This document shows positions 1-11,600 of a stretch of DNA of 64,000 bases, piece by piece. The notes under the pieces were generated by a model. The model searched no databases and was not told where the DNA came from. It saw only the letters and a list, made by a program, of their open reading frames with translations. This DNA is from Bolinopsis microptera (lineage: Eukaryota; Ctenophora; Tentaculata; Lobata; Bolinopsidae). The translations under genes and the position numbers were made by a program. The stretch spans positions 19,957,240-20,021,239 of the forward strand of contig NC_087074.1 of the NCBI RefSeq assembly GCF_026151205.1, given 5' to 3'. Each line of letters opens with the position of its first letter. The stretch's first letter is position 1.

Positions 1-1104
1 TAACCAGTGTTACAGTAGAATTAAGGTTTAAAGTTGAGATAAAGCTACTAACTATACTAACCAGTGTTACAGTAGAATTAAGGTTTAAAGTTGAGATAAA
101 GCTACTAACTATACTAACCAGTGTTACAGTAGAATTAAGGTTTAAAGTTGAGATAAAGCTACTAACTATACTAACCAGTGTTACAGTAGAATTAAGGTTT
201 AAAATTGAGATAAAGCTATTAACTATACTAACCAGTGTTACAGTAGAATTAAGGTTTAAAGTTGAGATAAAGCTACTAACTATACTAACCAGTGTTACAG
301 TAGAATTAAGGTTTAAAGTTGAGATAAAGCTACTAACTATACTAACCAGTGTTACAGTAGAATTAAGGTTTAAAATTGAGATAAAGCTATTAACTATACT
401 AACCAGTGTTACAGTAGAATTAAGGTTTAAAGTTGAGATAAAGCTACTAACTATACTAACCAGTGTTACAGTAGAATTAAGGTTTAAAGTTGAGATAAAG
501 CTACTAACTATACTAACCAGTGTTACAGTAGAATTAAGGTTTAAAGTTGAGATAAAGCTACTAACTATACTAACCAGTGTTACAGTAGAATTAAGGTTTA
601 AAGTTGAGATAAAGCTACTAACTATACTAACCAGTGTTACAGTAGAATTAAGGTTTAAAATTGAGATAAAGCTATTAACTATACTAACCAGTGTTACAGT
701 AGAATTAAGGTTTAAAGTTGAGATAAAGCTACTAACTATACTAACCAGTGTTACAGTAGAATTAAGGTTTAAAGTTGAGATAAAGCTACTAACTATACTA
801 ACCAGTGTTACAGTAGAATTAAGGTTTAAAATTGAGATAAAGCTATTAACTATACTAACCAGTGTTACAGTAGAATTAAGGTTTAAAGTTGAGATAAAGC
901 TACTAACTATACTAACCAGTGTTACAGTAGAATTAAGGTTTAAAATTGAGATAAAGCTATTAACTATACTAACCAGTGTTACAGTAGAATTAAGGTTTAA
1001 AATTGAGATAAAGCTACTAACTATACTTACCAGTGTTACAGTAGAATTAAGGTTTAAAATTGAGATAAAGCTATTAACTATACTAACCAGTGTTACAGTA
1101 GAAT
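1..1104. repeat. 57-bp tandem array rooted at the GTF3C5 exon 5 donor
   Basis: About 19 head-to-tail copies of a 57-bp unit, nearly identical (mainly G/A and C/T variants), running off the left edge. On the minus strand the unit reads ATTCTACTGTAACACTG followed by gttagtatag. The first 17 bases are the last bases of GTF3C5 exon 5 and the rest is the start of its intron. The array therefore multiplies an exon end plus splice donor, and occupies the intron directly downstream of the exon that ends at 1088. Confidence 0.95.
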
Positions 1105-4100
1105 GCGAAGTGGGGCAGGAGGGTAGTTCTTAAGGGCACTTCTCTAATCTCAATAATATTAGCAAACGATGACGTAGTCCAAATGGGTCTACTCCGGAAC
1201 ATTTCGTCTATTTTATCTCTAAACTCGTTTATGTAGTTTTGTTTGAATACGTTCAGTTCCAAATCCTGATAAAGGTAAAATTGCTACAAAGATTTGTTAC
1301 AGATTTAAAAAAGATTTAATCTACAGCTATATTGATGATGATTTTTAACCTGATATTAATTTACATTATTGTGCACCGTGGTGCTCCCAGTGCTACAACA
1401 ACAACAGTTGTTCTTGTTGCTGTTGTAGTTGTACAATGTACAATGTACATCCATGTATGTAATCAGGGTAATTTGAAGACATGATTTTTTAAATTTTAAA
1501 AGACTTACTCTACTCTTATAAGTGACTTAATCTAGAAAATGTGACATCATCTGAACCTGCCAAAGTCTAGATCCCGCAGAATTGAAAAGGGCACAAGAAA
1601 CCGCAAGAAACGGTTACATCATGCTTTTCATGGTGTAACCGTTTCTGTACGGCTAGTTAAACAGGGAATTGAAACTGTGGGGCTCCGTGCAGACCAACCT
1701 ACCTGTGGCTAAAGCTATAATATACAAAAACAATACATGGATAAACTTGTACCACTTACCCATGCTTTTAGTATTTCTACAATATGGTCTACGACTTTTA
1801 CACAGCATAATACCCCATGATGTCGTTTATTTTTAATTCTCTTTGCTGTATTGTATATGTACTATTTGTAAAAGTTTCAAATCAAATCAAATCAAGAAGT
1901 AAGTTTGAACTTGGGAAAGTTCTTCTTGAAATATATATAATATAAGTGATTACTTTCAAAACAGATGACATGTCCGCGACCTGCAAATTTGTATATTTTA
2001 TGCAAGCAAAAGTAAATGTAAATGACTATATCTAAATAAAAATCCCGCAGAATTTAAAAGCGGACCTGGTTGCATGACTGAAATTTAATTAAAGGAAGCC
2101 TGTACTTTAAATTTATCGAGCAAGTTTGGGAGCAGGAGTTAAAATTTGTAATTTAGCTTCGGTTTGATCAGCTGGTTTGATCAGCGAACTTATCACCGGC
2201 ATGACCTGGGAGGTAAACGGCCACACCCATACTTAGAGTATCACCACCAATACCATTTAGCAATCATAAATTGGGATTCATTAATCATGTTCGGCTCGAA
2301 GGGAAAGAGTACTCAAGTGACCACAAGAACTAATACAATGTTCACATGATTGCCAATACATAAATTGTAAAGTCTAATTAACTTGTATGCATCAGCACGC
2401 ACACGTACGATTAGACAAATATTCAAAATTCACAGGAGCATATTTCACGAATATCTAATACAGTTAAAATATCAGAGATAAAGGAAAAGTTTTAAGGGCT
2501 ACAATTCCTGCTTGCATGTTCTGATTGAATCTGCTGGGAGAACATAATAATTTAATCACTTATACATAATTTCATTTCTAAACCGCATTAAAATAACTTT
2601 TCAAACCTGCATGGGAGTGGAGGGGACTTCACTGTCAGTGCACTTCCAGTGTATCACTATAGATGGTCGAGCAGCTCGCACCTTCGTCTCACCCGTTCCT
2701 TTTGATGCTGAAATAAAGCAAATAATAAAGCAAACCCTAAGTTTGAGGGTTTGTAGGGAAAAAATCAGCAAAAAACGTGAAAAAATAGTGTAAAAGGGTG
2801 ATAAAAATATAAAGAAAAAATGCACAAACCTGTATCAGAATTCTGGTAAAAATAATCGAAAGGAGCGTCTCTAAGGGCGTGTGTTTGACAGTTGACTCGG
2901 ATAGAGTGCTTATCTCGGGTGATATAGTGAAAGTCTATGAGTGGGGAGACAATGCCTCTGTAGTTAGGGGTTGGCAGGGCTGGTGGGTACTGGAGCTGGA
3001 AGTCTGCCAACTTGTTGAACACTATCTCCTTCCGGACTACCCCTACCACACGGACAGCTTTTGTAATTTTGTTCACTCTAAAAAGGAAGTGTTTTAAATG
3101 AGCGTTTCTGCAGAAAGCATGTATCCAAGTAATGTAAGTTAATCTAATTTTTGGGAGGAGAAAAATTTCAAAAAGAATGTTCATTGTCCAACTATATTAC
3201 TGACAGTAACATAATAAACATTAAAATAGCTCACTTGAGGATGAGTTTGACAGCAGGCTGAACCTTTGTCTTAAGGGGGATACAGGAAGGGTTGGCCGGT
3301 CTGAGCTTCAGAGCAACATCTACAGTATCCTCTGTAATCTCAGAGGTGAGGAAAGTCAAAGCTTTCTCTGTGTTCACAACATTTCCAGGAAAAAGCAGGT
3401 CCAACCAAGTGCTGTTTTGTGGTACTGTTATTACTGGGGCACTCTGGGAAAAGGGAAATCAGGTGCTGTGGTACTGTTATTACTGGGGCACTCTGGGAAA
3501 AGGGAAATCAGGTGCTGTTTTGTGGTACTGTTATTACTGGGGCACTCTGGGAAAAGGGAAATCAGGTGCTGTTTTGTGGTACTGTTATTACTGGGGCACT
3601 CTGGGAAAAGGGAAATCAGGTGCTGTTTTGTGGTACTGTTATTACTGGGGCACTCTGGGAAAAGGGAAATCAGGTGCTGTTTTGTGGTACTGTTATTACT
3701 GGGGCACTCTGGGAAAAGGGAAATCAGGTGCTGTTTTGAGGTACTGTTATTACTGGGGCACTCTGGGAAAAGGGAAATCAGGTGCTGTTTTGTGGTACTG
3801 TTATTACTGGGGCACTCTGGGAAAAGGGAAATCAGGTGCTGTTTTGTGGTACTGTTATTACTGGGGCACTCTGGGAAAAGGGAAATCAGGTGCTGTTTTG
3901 TGGTACTGTTATTACTGGGGCGCTCTGGGAAAAGGGAAATCAGGTGCTGTTTTGTGGTACTGTTATTACTGGGGCACTCTGGGAAAAGGGAAATCAGGTG
4001 CTGTTTTGTGGTACTGTTATTACTGGGGCACTCTGGGAAAAGGGAAATCAGGTGCTGTTTTGTGGTACTGTTATTACTGGGGCACTCTGGGAAAAGGGAA

Positions 4101-4741
4101 ATCAGGTGCTGTTTTGTGGTACTGTTATTACTGGGGCACTCTGGGAAAAGGGAAATCAGGTGCTGTTTTGTGGTACTGTTATTACTGGGGCACTCTGGGA
4201 AAAGGGAAATCAGGTGCTGTTTTGTGGTACTGTTATTACTGGGGCACTCTGGAAAAAGGGATGTTTTTAAACTGTTAGCACCATTTTTATTATGTTCTAT
4301 TTTAAGGTTGGTATTTATTTAGGGTTGTGCTAGATCTCACATTTAATTACAGTGCACAGATGTTTCGGGAGTTTTAAATCTTGGAATGGGGTTTGTCAGA
4401 TGCACAATTCCAGTATAATTTAAATAAGGAAACTGCAGTGCCGGAATTTTCATAATATCAAACAAAATAAACTTTCTGCAACACTATAATGGTTTCTTTG
4501 AAGGGCTACCATCCAACAATAACAATTAATTACAAAGATACTGTCTAGCACAGGAACACTAAACCTTGCCTGATATTGGTAGTGTCACAATCTTCCTCTT
4601 ACTTTTTCGCTCTGATCTAGGGCTAAGTGGAGCATCTTTCTCCTCTAAATCAGATACCATAACCATATCTTCAAATGATTCTTCCTTAATCAAGGAGTTA
4701 CTGTCATCCAAATCCATAGCAATTGGATCATCATCTGCCAT
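1088..4741 (-). CDS. GTF3C5: General transcription factor 3C subunit 5 (TFIIIC63), 5' part, five exons
   Basis: Exons 4565-4741 (ATG at 4741), 3235-3443, 2830-3077, 2607-2707 and 1088-1265 join in phase at GT-AG sites to an open reading of about 304 residues; the C-terminal part lies beyond the left edge. GTF3C5 is a nuclear subunit of TFIIIC, the RNA polymerase III factor that recognises the internal promoter of tRNA genes. Family blocks appear in order: FPGNV and EKAL, then LRPANPSC (exon 2), APFDYFYQ (exon 3), ARPSIVIHW and EVPSTP (exon 4), SRPIW and LLPHFAFY (exon 5). Exon 1 is a divergent acidic stretch ending in a basic patch (SERKSKRK). Exon 1 is assigned by phase and position only, so it is less sure than exons 2-5. 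It lies 260 bp downstream of the TELO2 stop on the same strand. Introns 1 and 5 carry splice-site minisatellites. Confidence 0.88.
1266..2606 (-). other. GTF3C5 intron 4, no gene seen
   Basis: AT-rich intron between exons 4 and 5. It has a donor GTTTGA at its upstream end and acceptor TTATCAG at its downstream end. I see no coding exon in it; the 61-codon plus-strand ORF near 2164 has no recognisable similarity. Confidence 0.6.
3409..4261. repeat. 54-bp minisatellite carrying the GTF3C5 exon 2 acceptor
   Basis: About 16 near-perfect copies of a 54-bp unit; the second copy has a 6-bp deletion. On the minus strand each unit contains a pyrimidine tract and acceptor (gatttcccttttcccag) followed by 35 bases matching the start of GTF3C5 exon 2. 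The copy nearest the exon supplies the acceptor that keeps the frame (exon starts at 3443). The array is open in all three plus frames only because 54 is a multiple of three; I do not regard it as coding on that strand. Confidence 0.95.
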
Positions 4742-4759
4742 GACAGTATTTGCAGCTGT

Positions 4760-4776
4760 TCTATAAAAGATTTATA
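4760..4776 (-). promoter_or_regulatory. 3' splice acceptor just upstream of the GTF3C5 ATG
   Basis: On the minus strand aatcttttatag ends at 4761 and is followed by 18 bases and then the ATG at 4741. Either a 5' UTR intron ends here or a spliced leader is added here. The short gap to the TELO2 stop (5021) favours trans-splicing within an operon-like pair, but no leader gene is visible in the window. Confidence 0.45.
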
Positions 4777-5020
4777 GCCAATTTAATCAAGTTATCATCA
4801 AAATATGGGACTATGGACTTACGTTAATTAAGATGAAATCAATAGTGTAGTTTAATTGATAATTTCATATCATTAATTTTAGAAGTAAGAATTAGTAACT
4901 AATTATGTGGGGATAAAATCAAATATAGCATATTATAATAAAGTATAGAGATTAAGTTAAAATTAATATTATAGGTACCGTCAACAAACATCATTTTTCA
5001 AAACAGGAAAATATTTAATC

Positions 5021-7591
5021 TCACAAATCACTACTGCTAATCTCAGAAATCTTTGGATTAGTATTTATCACAGTGTCTTTCAAGCTCAAAGGGGCATATT
5101 CCTTAGAAAAACTATTCATATCAGAAGGGAAGAGTCCCCTGCCAATAACAGTGTCCATGATGTCCAGAGCATACACTGCTAGCTCAGTGGTGTCAGCAGA
5201 GATAGACTCAGTCAGCAACTCCTCAGCCCACAGCCTGATATCCATTAGTTGGGGGTATATTTCAGCTGTCATTACCGCTACTGGTGATATCTGAGCTACT
5301 ATGCTGGTTGAAAACAAGATAGCCTGTTTAACATACTCGTCCAGAACATAGATGTCAGTAAAGACTCTGACAAAGTCGAGAAGAGTTTTACCCATGTTGG
5401 GGGCAGCAGGAGCGTTGCTTGCACAGTGTAGTACAACACCCAGAGTGTAGATAAGACGACCCAGAACTAATGTGTCCTCTTCTGTAAGACTTAGAGTTCT
5501 CAGTTCTTTGTCGTACTGATTCATAAGGGCATAGAAGAAATTTCCGCACACAGAGTTGAATTTATTTTCCTTTCCGATGGGAATTTTAGTGGCAGAGTTG
5601 AATCTTTTAGTTTTCTTTTTCAGTCTTTCCAAAACTTCGATTTCCCAAGGCTTCATGTTCAGTTTCTTCAACTTCTCAATTTCATCCTCTTGAGGAATGA
5701 CCTCAATCCTGCTCAGTACCCTGGATGCCTCAACGATGACATTTAAAATGTCCAGCCTGTGTCCAATAGTATAGTTGTCTTCATAGAATTGATAGGACAA
5801 GTAGTCTGCAACCGTACGAGGAGCAGCTACAGTGCAATTAATCAGGATCTTCTTTCGCAACTCATTAAAGTCTTCCATGTAAAACTCACTCGACATGGAG
5901 AGAATAATCTGGGTTATTTCCAAGGCTAATTCATCTGCATTTCCTTTTGCTTCATCTAAAAGCTTGGGTAATGTCCTCAAAGTCACTGCAATCTTATCGA
6001 TGTCCTTGTCTGACTCCCGAGTCTCTGTCAAGATCTCAATACACTCTTTCAAGTAAACTGGAGGTTTAACAGAAGCCAAGTTTTTGTCTGATGAAGAGAA
6101 CGGTTTCAAGTCTTCATCGTCATCATCACTGTCCAGGTCAGCGAATTTATCTGGGACTTTGTTGTCGGACTCAACAATGAGTTGCACAGGGGGTTCCTTC
6201 ACTACGAAGTCCTGCTCGGTGTATCCTTCTAAGAGAGATTTCAATTTCCGTGTATCGTCAGTTTCATCATAATCAAACTTAAGTGGAGCCTCTGTGTTGA
6301 TCCCAAGGAACTGAGTTAATATCTCAGCTGTAACCATTCCAGCTCTTCTGAAATCAGAATGATTGGAATCTAGATGTACTGGCATGCCAGCAGCCAGTAA
6401 CAACATAATCTTTTCTTTTATAGCGACCCTCTCATCATTGTCCATGTAGTAAAAGCATATTATAATTGACTCACAAATTGCTAAGTGATGCTCATAAGGT
6501 TGAAGATCAACAGAGCTTTTGTTTCCCCAAACAGTCAGCAACTCAAAGAGAGTTTTTGTGAGCAAGTACCGTCGTTCTTCTCTTGTAGTTAATGGATAAA
6601 ACAGGAGATACTTAGGACGGACATCTTTAAAATATTTGATAAAAATAAGTCTGTGATAAATAAGAGTACAAAGTTTTCCAATGAGAACAATCTTTGGACC
6701 AAAGACAATATCAATGAACTGTTTCAGATCATGAAACGGTATATAATCACATGTAAAGAAAGGTAATGTCACAGCTTCAAGATGTTGAGAGGACACAAAT
6801 GTCAGAACTTCACTGACTTGCTCTCCGTTTTCATGTCCTCTGTTCACAAACTCTAACAAGCACTGCACAACCACATTCTTATCTCCAAGAATTGCTAATT
6901 TGCCAACAAGTTTCCCCACGAAGTCATACTTGACAGAAGACTGATGCTGTAATCGCTCCAGTGCTCCAAGGATATTTTGCATCAAAACTACAATATAATT
7001 GCTCTTCTCAAACATGTCATGGGTGTTCAATAAGTTCATTTTATTGTCAATACATTCAGGAATATTGCAGAGATGAGTAGCCAATGACTCTATTTCAACA
7101 TTAGATCTGGCAAGGGACTTTTCAACAATTAGTTGTTGCAATCTTCCAACACTAACAAATTGTTTTAGAACATCATAACATGCCTGTATGACTTTCAAAT
7201 GTTTACCTTGTTTTAGAGATGATAATATTGTTAGAAAACAATCCAATACTGGGCCATATATAAAATTAGAGTAATAAAGTTTCTTTTTCTCATTCTCACT
7301 TATCTGTGAAAGCCATTTTATAGCAACATCCTCCAAAAGAATCCTCAGATATCGGGAGAACTTTATAACAAAACTTGACTGCTGATCTGTAGAGGGCACA
7401 TTAAATATCAGTTCTTGCTGAATTCCAGTGGACTGACAAATAGTAAGTTTTTCTGCATCAGTAAGATTAGAAGTACTTGAAGAAACGACAAAGAATAGTG
7501 ATTGAAGCTCTTCAAGGCATTGCTTTAGTTCTTCAACTGAGCTACAATGCTTCAAACTGAGCTCAAGTTCGCCCCAATCTCTACATGACAT
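5021..7591 (-). CDS. TELO2: TELO2 (TEL2) telomere maintenance / PIKK maturation factor
   Basis: Intron-less ORF of 856 residues, complete from ATG (7591) to TGA (5021), close to the human length (about 837). TELO2 is the scaffold of the TTT complex with TTI1 and TTI2, which with HSP90 and the R2TP complex stabilises newly made PIK-related kinases (mTOR, ATM, ATR, DNA-PK). Most of the chain is helical, as expected for its alpha-solenoid. Diagnostic blocks are RRAGMVTAEIL (about 415-425), the acidic DSDDDD cluster at about 487-492, and DYLSYQFY with HRLDIL in the C-terminal half. The acidic cluster sits where CK2 phosphorylation of vertebrate TELO2 creates the PIH1D1 docking site. A strong acceptor lies 3 bases before the ATG. 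Neighbouring genes have introns, so the uninterrupted frame is notable. Confidence 0.93.
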   Translation of the reverse strand: MSCRDWGELELSLKHCSSVEELKQCLEELQSLFFVVSSSTSNLTDAEKLTICQSTGIQQELIFNVPSTDQQSSFVIKFSRYLRILLEDVAIKWLSQISENEKKKLYYSNFIYGPVLDCFLTILSSLKQGKHLKVIQACYDVLKQFVSVGRLQQLIVEKSLARSNVEIESLATHLCNIPECIDNKMNLLNTHDMFEKSNYIVVLMQNILGALERLQHQSSVKYDFVGKLVGKLAILGDKNVVVQCLLEFVNRGHENGEQVSEVLTFVSSQHLEAVTLPFFTCDYIPFHDLKQFIDIVFGPKIVLIGKLCTLIYHRLIFIKYFKDVRPKYLLFYPLTTREERRYLLTKTLFELLTVWGNKSSVDLQPYEHHLAICESIIICFYYMDNDERVAIKEKIMLLLAAGMPVHLDSNHSDFRRAGMVTAEILTQFLGINTEAPLKFDYDETDDTRKLKSLLEGYTEQDFVVKEPPVQLIVESDNKVPDKFADLDSDDDDEDLKPFSSSDKNLASVKPPVYLKECIEILTETRESDKDIDKIAVTLRTLPKLLDEAKGNADELALEITQIILSMSSEFYMEDFNELRKKILINCTVAAPRTVADYLSYQFYEDNYTIGHRLDILNVIVEASRVLSRIEVIPQEDEIEKLKKLNMKPWEIEVLERLKKKTKRFNSATKIPIGKENKFNSVCGNFFYALMNQYDKELRTLSLTEEDTLVLGRLIYTLGVVLHCASNAPAAPNMGKTLLDFVRVFTDIYVLDEYVKQAILFSTSIVAQISPVAVMTAEIYPQLMDIRLWAEELLTESISADTTELAVYALDIMDTVIGRGLFPSDMNSFSKEYAPLSLKDTVINTNPKISEISSSDL

Positions 7592-7593
7592 TT

Positions 7594-7612
7594 TCTGAAA
7601 AATTAATTACGT
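7594..7612 (-). promoter_or_regulatory. 3' splice acceptor 3 nt upstream of the TELO2 start
   Basis: On the minus strand gtaattaatttttcag is followed by AAA and then the TELO2 ATG. The match to the acceptor consensus is excellent and leaves essentially no 5' UTR in the exon, as seen for spliced-leader acceptors. A cis-spliced 5' UTR intron is the alternative. Confidence 0.5.
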
Positions 7613-8019
7613 ATCATAAAATTCATCACATATTCATCATCAAAATTGGTATTGAAATTGATGATTTAATTCGATTAGATTTGATTTATTGCGCAAGAGA
7701 AAAAAAAATGAATCACATATCACTTGAATATTTCCTTAAAAATTCACATCAGGACTCAGGAACTTAACATTTTAAACAAATTACAGCGTAAATAAAATGT
7801 TCAAATAGTTCATGATATCCTATGAGCTCAAGGTAAGCAATGTATTGACAGCCCCTTGATAATTGTCAGCCTTTCCATTGGGGGGGGGGGGGGGGGAAAT
7901 TTTGTTTTACTTAATGCACAGACCTAGCACAAAATTGTAAAATGACAGATATATATTCTAAATGCTGCCATTTTGAATGACCTAAAAACTGAACCCATAC
8001 CAAAATTTAACGGAGTACA
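7613..8019. other. Gene-free AT-rich spacer with a G17 tract
   Basis: Between the TELO2 acceptor and the LINE fragment. It contains a run of 17 G at 7880-7896. Plus-strand ORF 7585-7767 overlaps the TELO2 start and looks spurious. Confidence 0.5.
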
Positions 8020-8651
8020 CAGTACTGGTGAAATTGCAAATATAAATATCTTAAAATCATTACCCAAGCATATTCTATGAATTGTAGTGTTAATTTTGTG
8101 TACTCTATGAATGAAACGGCTATCGAATACACAGACATTGAAAAAGATCTTGGAGTACATATCAATAGTAAGTTAGAATGGTCACATCACTGTGATATGA
8201 TATACTCTAAGGCTAGTCAGAGGTTAGGCCTTCTAAAAAGAATATGTTACTTCACCAAGAACACTAAAAAACCTTGGGCCTTCTATCTATCTCAGGTTAG
8301 AAGTCATTTCGAACACTGCACAATGGTCTGGTGTCCTCATTCAGATACAAAAAAGAGGTATCAAGTGGATCTTTAATGATATTTACTTGAGCCTTGGGGA
8401 CAAAAAAAGGTATTTCATAGAGTGTAAGGAACTAAATATCCTTCCACTCTCGGTAAGGTTTGATTACAAGGATATATTATATTTTCATAATATTTTTTAT
8501 GACATATCAGTTGTGACATTTCCACCTTACTTACGACGTTTCATGGGAAGTAGGTTAAGGCGATCACATCTAGACGATCTCGGTATGATTAGTGACATTT
8601 CTCCTCAAGTTCCACAAAACCTTACGTCAAGCCAGACCAGATGTTCATGCA
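8020..8651 (+). mobile_element. LINE reverse-transcriptase 3' fragment, first half
   Basis: C-terminal part of a CR1/Jockey-type non-LTR reverse transcriptase. The plus strand encodes the motif EKDLGVHINSKLEWSHH followed by KASQRLGLLKR, typical of the region after the RT catalytic motifs; then IKWIFNDIYLS, CKELNILPLSVRFDYKDI and SRLRRSHLDDL. A one-base frameshift near 8350 separates two frames, so the copy is dead. The frame breaks at 8651 where a PHD-RT element is inserted, and resumes at 12167. Confidence 0.85.
8642..8651. repeat. Target-site duplication, left copy (10 bp)
   Basis: TGTTCATGCA, repeated exactly at 12167-12176 on the other side of the PHD-RT element. Removing one copy plus the element restores the LINE reading frame. 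Confidence 0.88.
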
Positions 8652-11600
8652 AAAACGGTTGCTGACACAGCATTTGGACTTATACCTAGTATGACCTCTT
8701 ATATATACAATAAATTAAATCAAGTGATGCAATTGGCAGAGCACAATCGTAAATCCTGAGCAATAGATATCATCTATCCCTCGTAGCTCTTCTCCTCAGG
8801 TATCAGGTTGAAGGAGACGTTGAATATAGGGGCGGTCCATGCCTTCTTTGCCTTTCCACGTACACCTCTAACTGCTACTAGCACACTCCTCATTATATCC
8901 ATGCTCAGGCGTGTCCTGATGTTACACATCACCTGGCTGTAGTCCTCCTTTGTCTTGGTGGCTATCAACACAGCAAGTCTCCTTATGAAACGCTTGGCCT
9001 CCGGTGCCATTCCTCCTGTAGTGGTAAATACAAGGGGGACGAATGACCCTTTCTCCAATTGTAGCACTCGGTTCATGTACTGGTTCTTTTTCTCATTCTC
9101 GTGCAGAGTGTAGAGCTGTGGCATGGTCTTTCCTTGATATGTAGGCGATTTAGGATTGAAAATGCGCACATCAAAGAAAGTCCTCTCAAATGTGCTCCAC
9201 ACTCCTCTTGCTGATATATCAAGCCTAGCCTTATCAGCATTGTTGCCCTTTTGTTGGAAGTTGGCCGATTCTATAGGTGTTAAAAGGGGCTCAATCCTCA
9301 CATCCTTGGTCACCAGCCTAAGGTATTCAGCAACGGAGTCTCTCACGTTGTTATGACGGTAGTTCACATACCCCCCTCTCTTACAGTTGAGGATATGATT
9401 GTGATCATTCTTGGCTCCACAATCGCAGAATCTTGGGGTGTTAGGGATGTCCCAACCATACCGGAGATGAACAGCATCTCTGAAGTCTTGCTTGCTGTAA
9501 GCATACCCTAGCTGTTGAATGGGAAGACATGTTAGCCAAGCTCCTGACCCATGCTCTTGTACCAGCTGCAATGACTCCCTGGTATTCTCATCCACTTCAC
9601 TCATTATCTCAGCAAGCTCCTTCTTCAAGCATAATTCTTTAACTAACTTGAGGCAATCTACTCTGCCCTTTATCTTAAATTTATCCAACTTCATCAGGGA
9701 TGTCTCCTGGTGATAGATAAGGTCAACCAGCTCCTCTGTTATCTTGAGTGACGTCTGGTATTCCTTCTCCGCGATCTCTACTGGATTAACAATACCAAGC
9801 CCCCCTAATCTTACAGGTAGCGCAAACATTCTCCTGTGCAGATCAGACACATTCCTACCAATAATTGCAGGGATGAACTTTTCTCTTATACACTTCTCCA
9901 ATGGGATGAAGAGGTCTTTAGTGTCTTGGATGGTACGCATCACAAAGGTCCACCGATGACATAGGGCTTTGGTATACCCTGATAGGGCTGCCTGAGGTTC
10001 ATCGAGGGCAATATCTGACAACTCTTCTACATCCTTCACCCATTTCTCTACTTTCTTTTTTACATATGTCTCTCTAGCCTCCTCTCCACCTATCACTGCT
10101 CCCAGATGACGCTCCCCATCACATGTGATCTCTATACCAGTCTCTCCAAATAAAAACGTGGCTGCTGGTAGTAGCGATTTTTCTTTTAGGATAAGAATAG
10201 TCTTCACTGCTTTAGGGAAGTAGCCTAACTTAGGACCGTTCACACTGAGTAAATCCCACCACAGCCGGAGTTTCTTCAGGGTACCTGCTGCTGCAGAGTC
10301 ATCTGCATACCACGCTTGCATCAATTCTCCTAATTTTTTCACGCTGGCCAGGATGTTGATAAGAGGACGAATACCGATAGCATACTCTGCCATTGCTGCC
10401 ACATCCCCTTGCGTTGCCCCTTCATCAGAGTAAATTATCTCACACGAATATGTGTCGTTGACAATGAGTTTGGCTGATTTCTGATAGGTGTTTTTCAGGT
10501 ATTGGTGAAACGGAGGACATAGCTGCCTGATGTTGTGAATAGCTGCTTTGCGATTAAGCCTGTTAAACGCATTATCAGCATCAACAAGAAGCACTGCCTC
10601 TGTCTTAGGATCTTCCCATGTCCTCTTAACTGCTCTGATGGATGCCTCAATGCCTGACTCTAGCCCAGCACATGACTGAAGAGGTCCTGCAGCCTCTTGT
10701 ATATCATCCTTAATTACCCCAATAACCACCTTGCCAACAATACGCCGAAGAACCTCTCCTACCCCCACCGGCCGTACACCAGGATTACCTCTCTTATCGT
10801 CACCCTTATTCAGTGGTACCAGTCTACAGGCCACAAACTCATTCAGACTCTCTGGGTTAACATCCTCTACACACAAACGCTTTGCAAATTCAGCTATTGC
10901 ACCGCAGAGTTGAAAAGGAAGTTTCCCATACGCTTTAGAGCACAAGATGTGCTTCCACCCATCTGCATCCAAATGGGTTGGGCCACCTGAGCCCTTAACA
11001 TGAAGTGCCGCTTTCTCAACTAGCTCTGCCGATATTTCAGCAAATACCACCGACTGTGCCTGAGGCGCTGTTATAGGTAGAAGGATATCAGCTGGAGGTG
11101 TCTCAGCTTTAGGATGTTTCTCTTGTAATAGACTCTTTATCTTTCTATTTAATGTGTGTACCCCAACAACTGAGTCTTCGTTGTTGATGAGCTTCATGGC
11201 CTGACATACTTTACCCACCATCATTAACCTACTAAAGCCTTTCATTTTCGATGGATCTTCAGACTTTTTCCTTCGTTTTAGCTTCTCCTGGATGACACGA
11301 GCTTCATCCATGAGGGAATTGAGGTCGCCATCCTTCCACTTTTCTAGTCTATCTACCAGGTACTTGGCATTGTCTCTAGCTTTTGACTTAGATGAAGGCT
11401 TCTGTAACATAATAGGGATAAATATATGGACTAGCTGCAATGAAAGACTCTCCCAAGCCGTTTTATTCACAAAAAGGTACAAAAGTCGTGTCAACTCTTT
11501 GATAAACTTCTCCCCACTCTTACCCCTTGGCACCATAAACAAATTCCTACACCACGTAATAATTTCATCATATATCCCCGTAAGTTCTGACCGTATACAC

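Noticed and set aside
1-1104. CRISPR-like regular repeat
   Set aside because: There are no unique spacers; it is a plain head-to-tail tandem repeat in a eukaryotic intron.
2765-3184. Minus ORF of 139 codons as one gene
   Set aside because: Only its middle is GTF3C5 exon 3; the ends are intron translated past the splice sites.
3292-4322. Long plus-strand ORFs (up to 328 codons) with 18-residue repeats such as GTVITGALWEKGNQVLF
   Set aside because: They arise because the 54-bp minisatellite is a multiple of three and lacks stops on the plus strand. The real exon is on the minus strand.
8387-8665. Separate small gene at 8387
   Set aside because: It is the second frame of the frameshifted LINE RT, cut at 8651 by the PHD-RT insertion.
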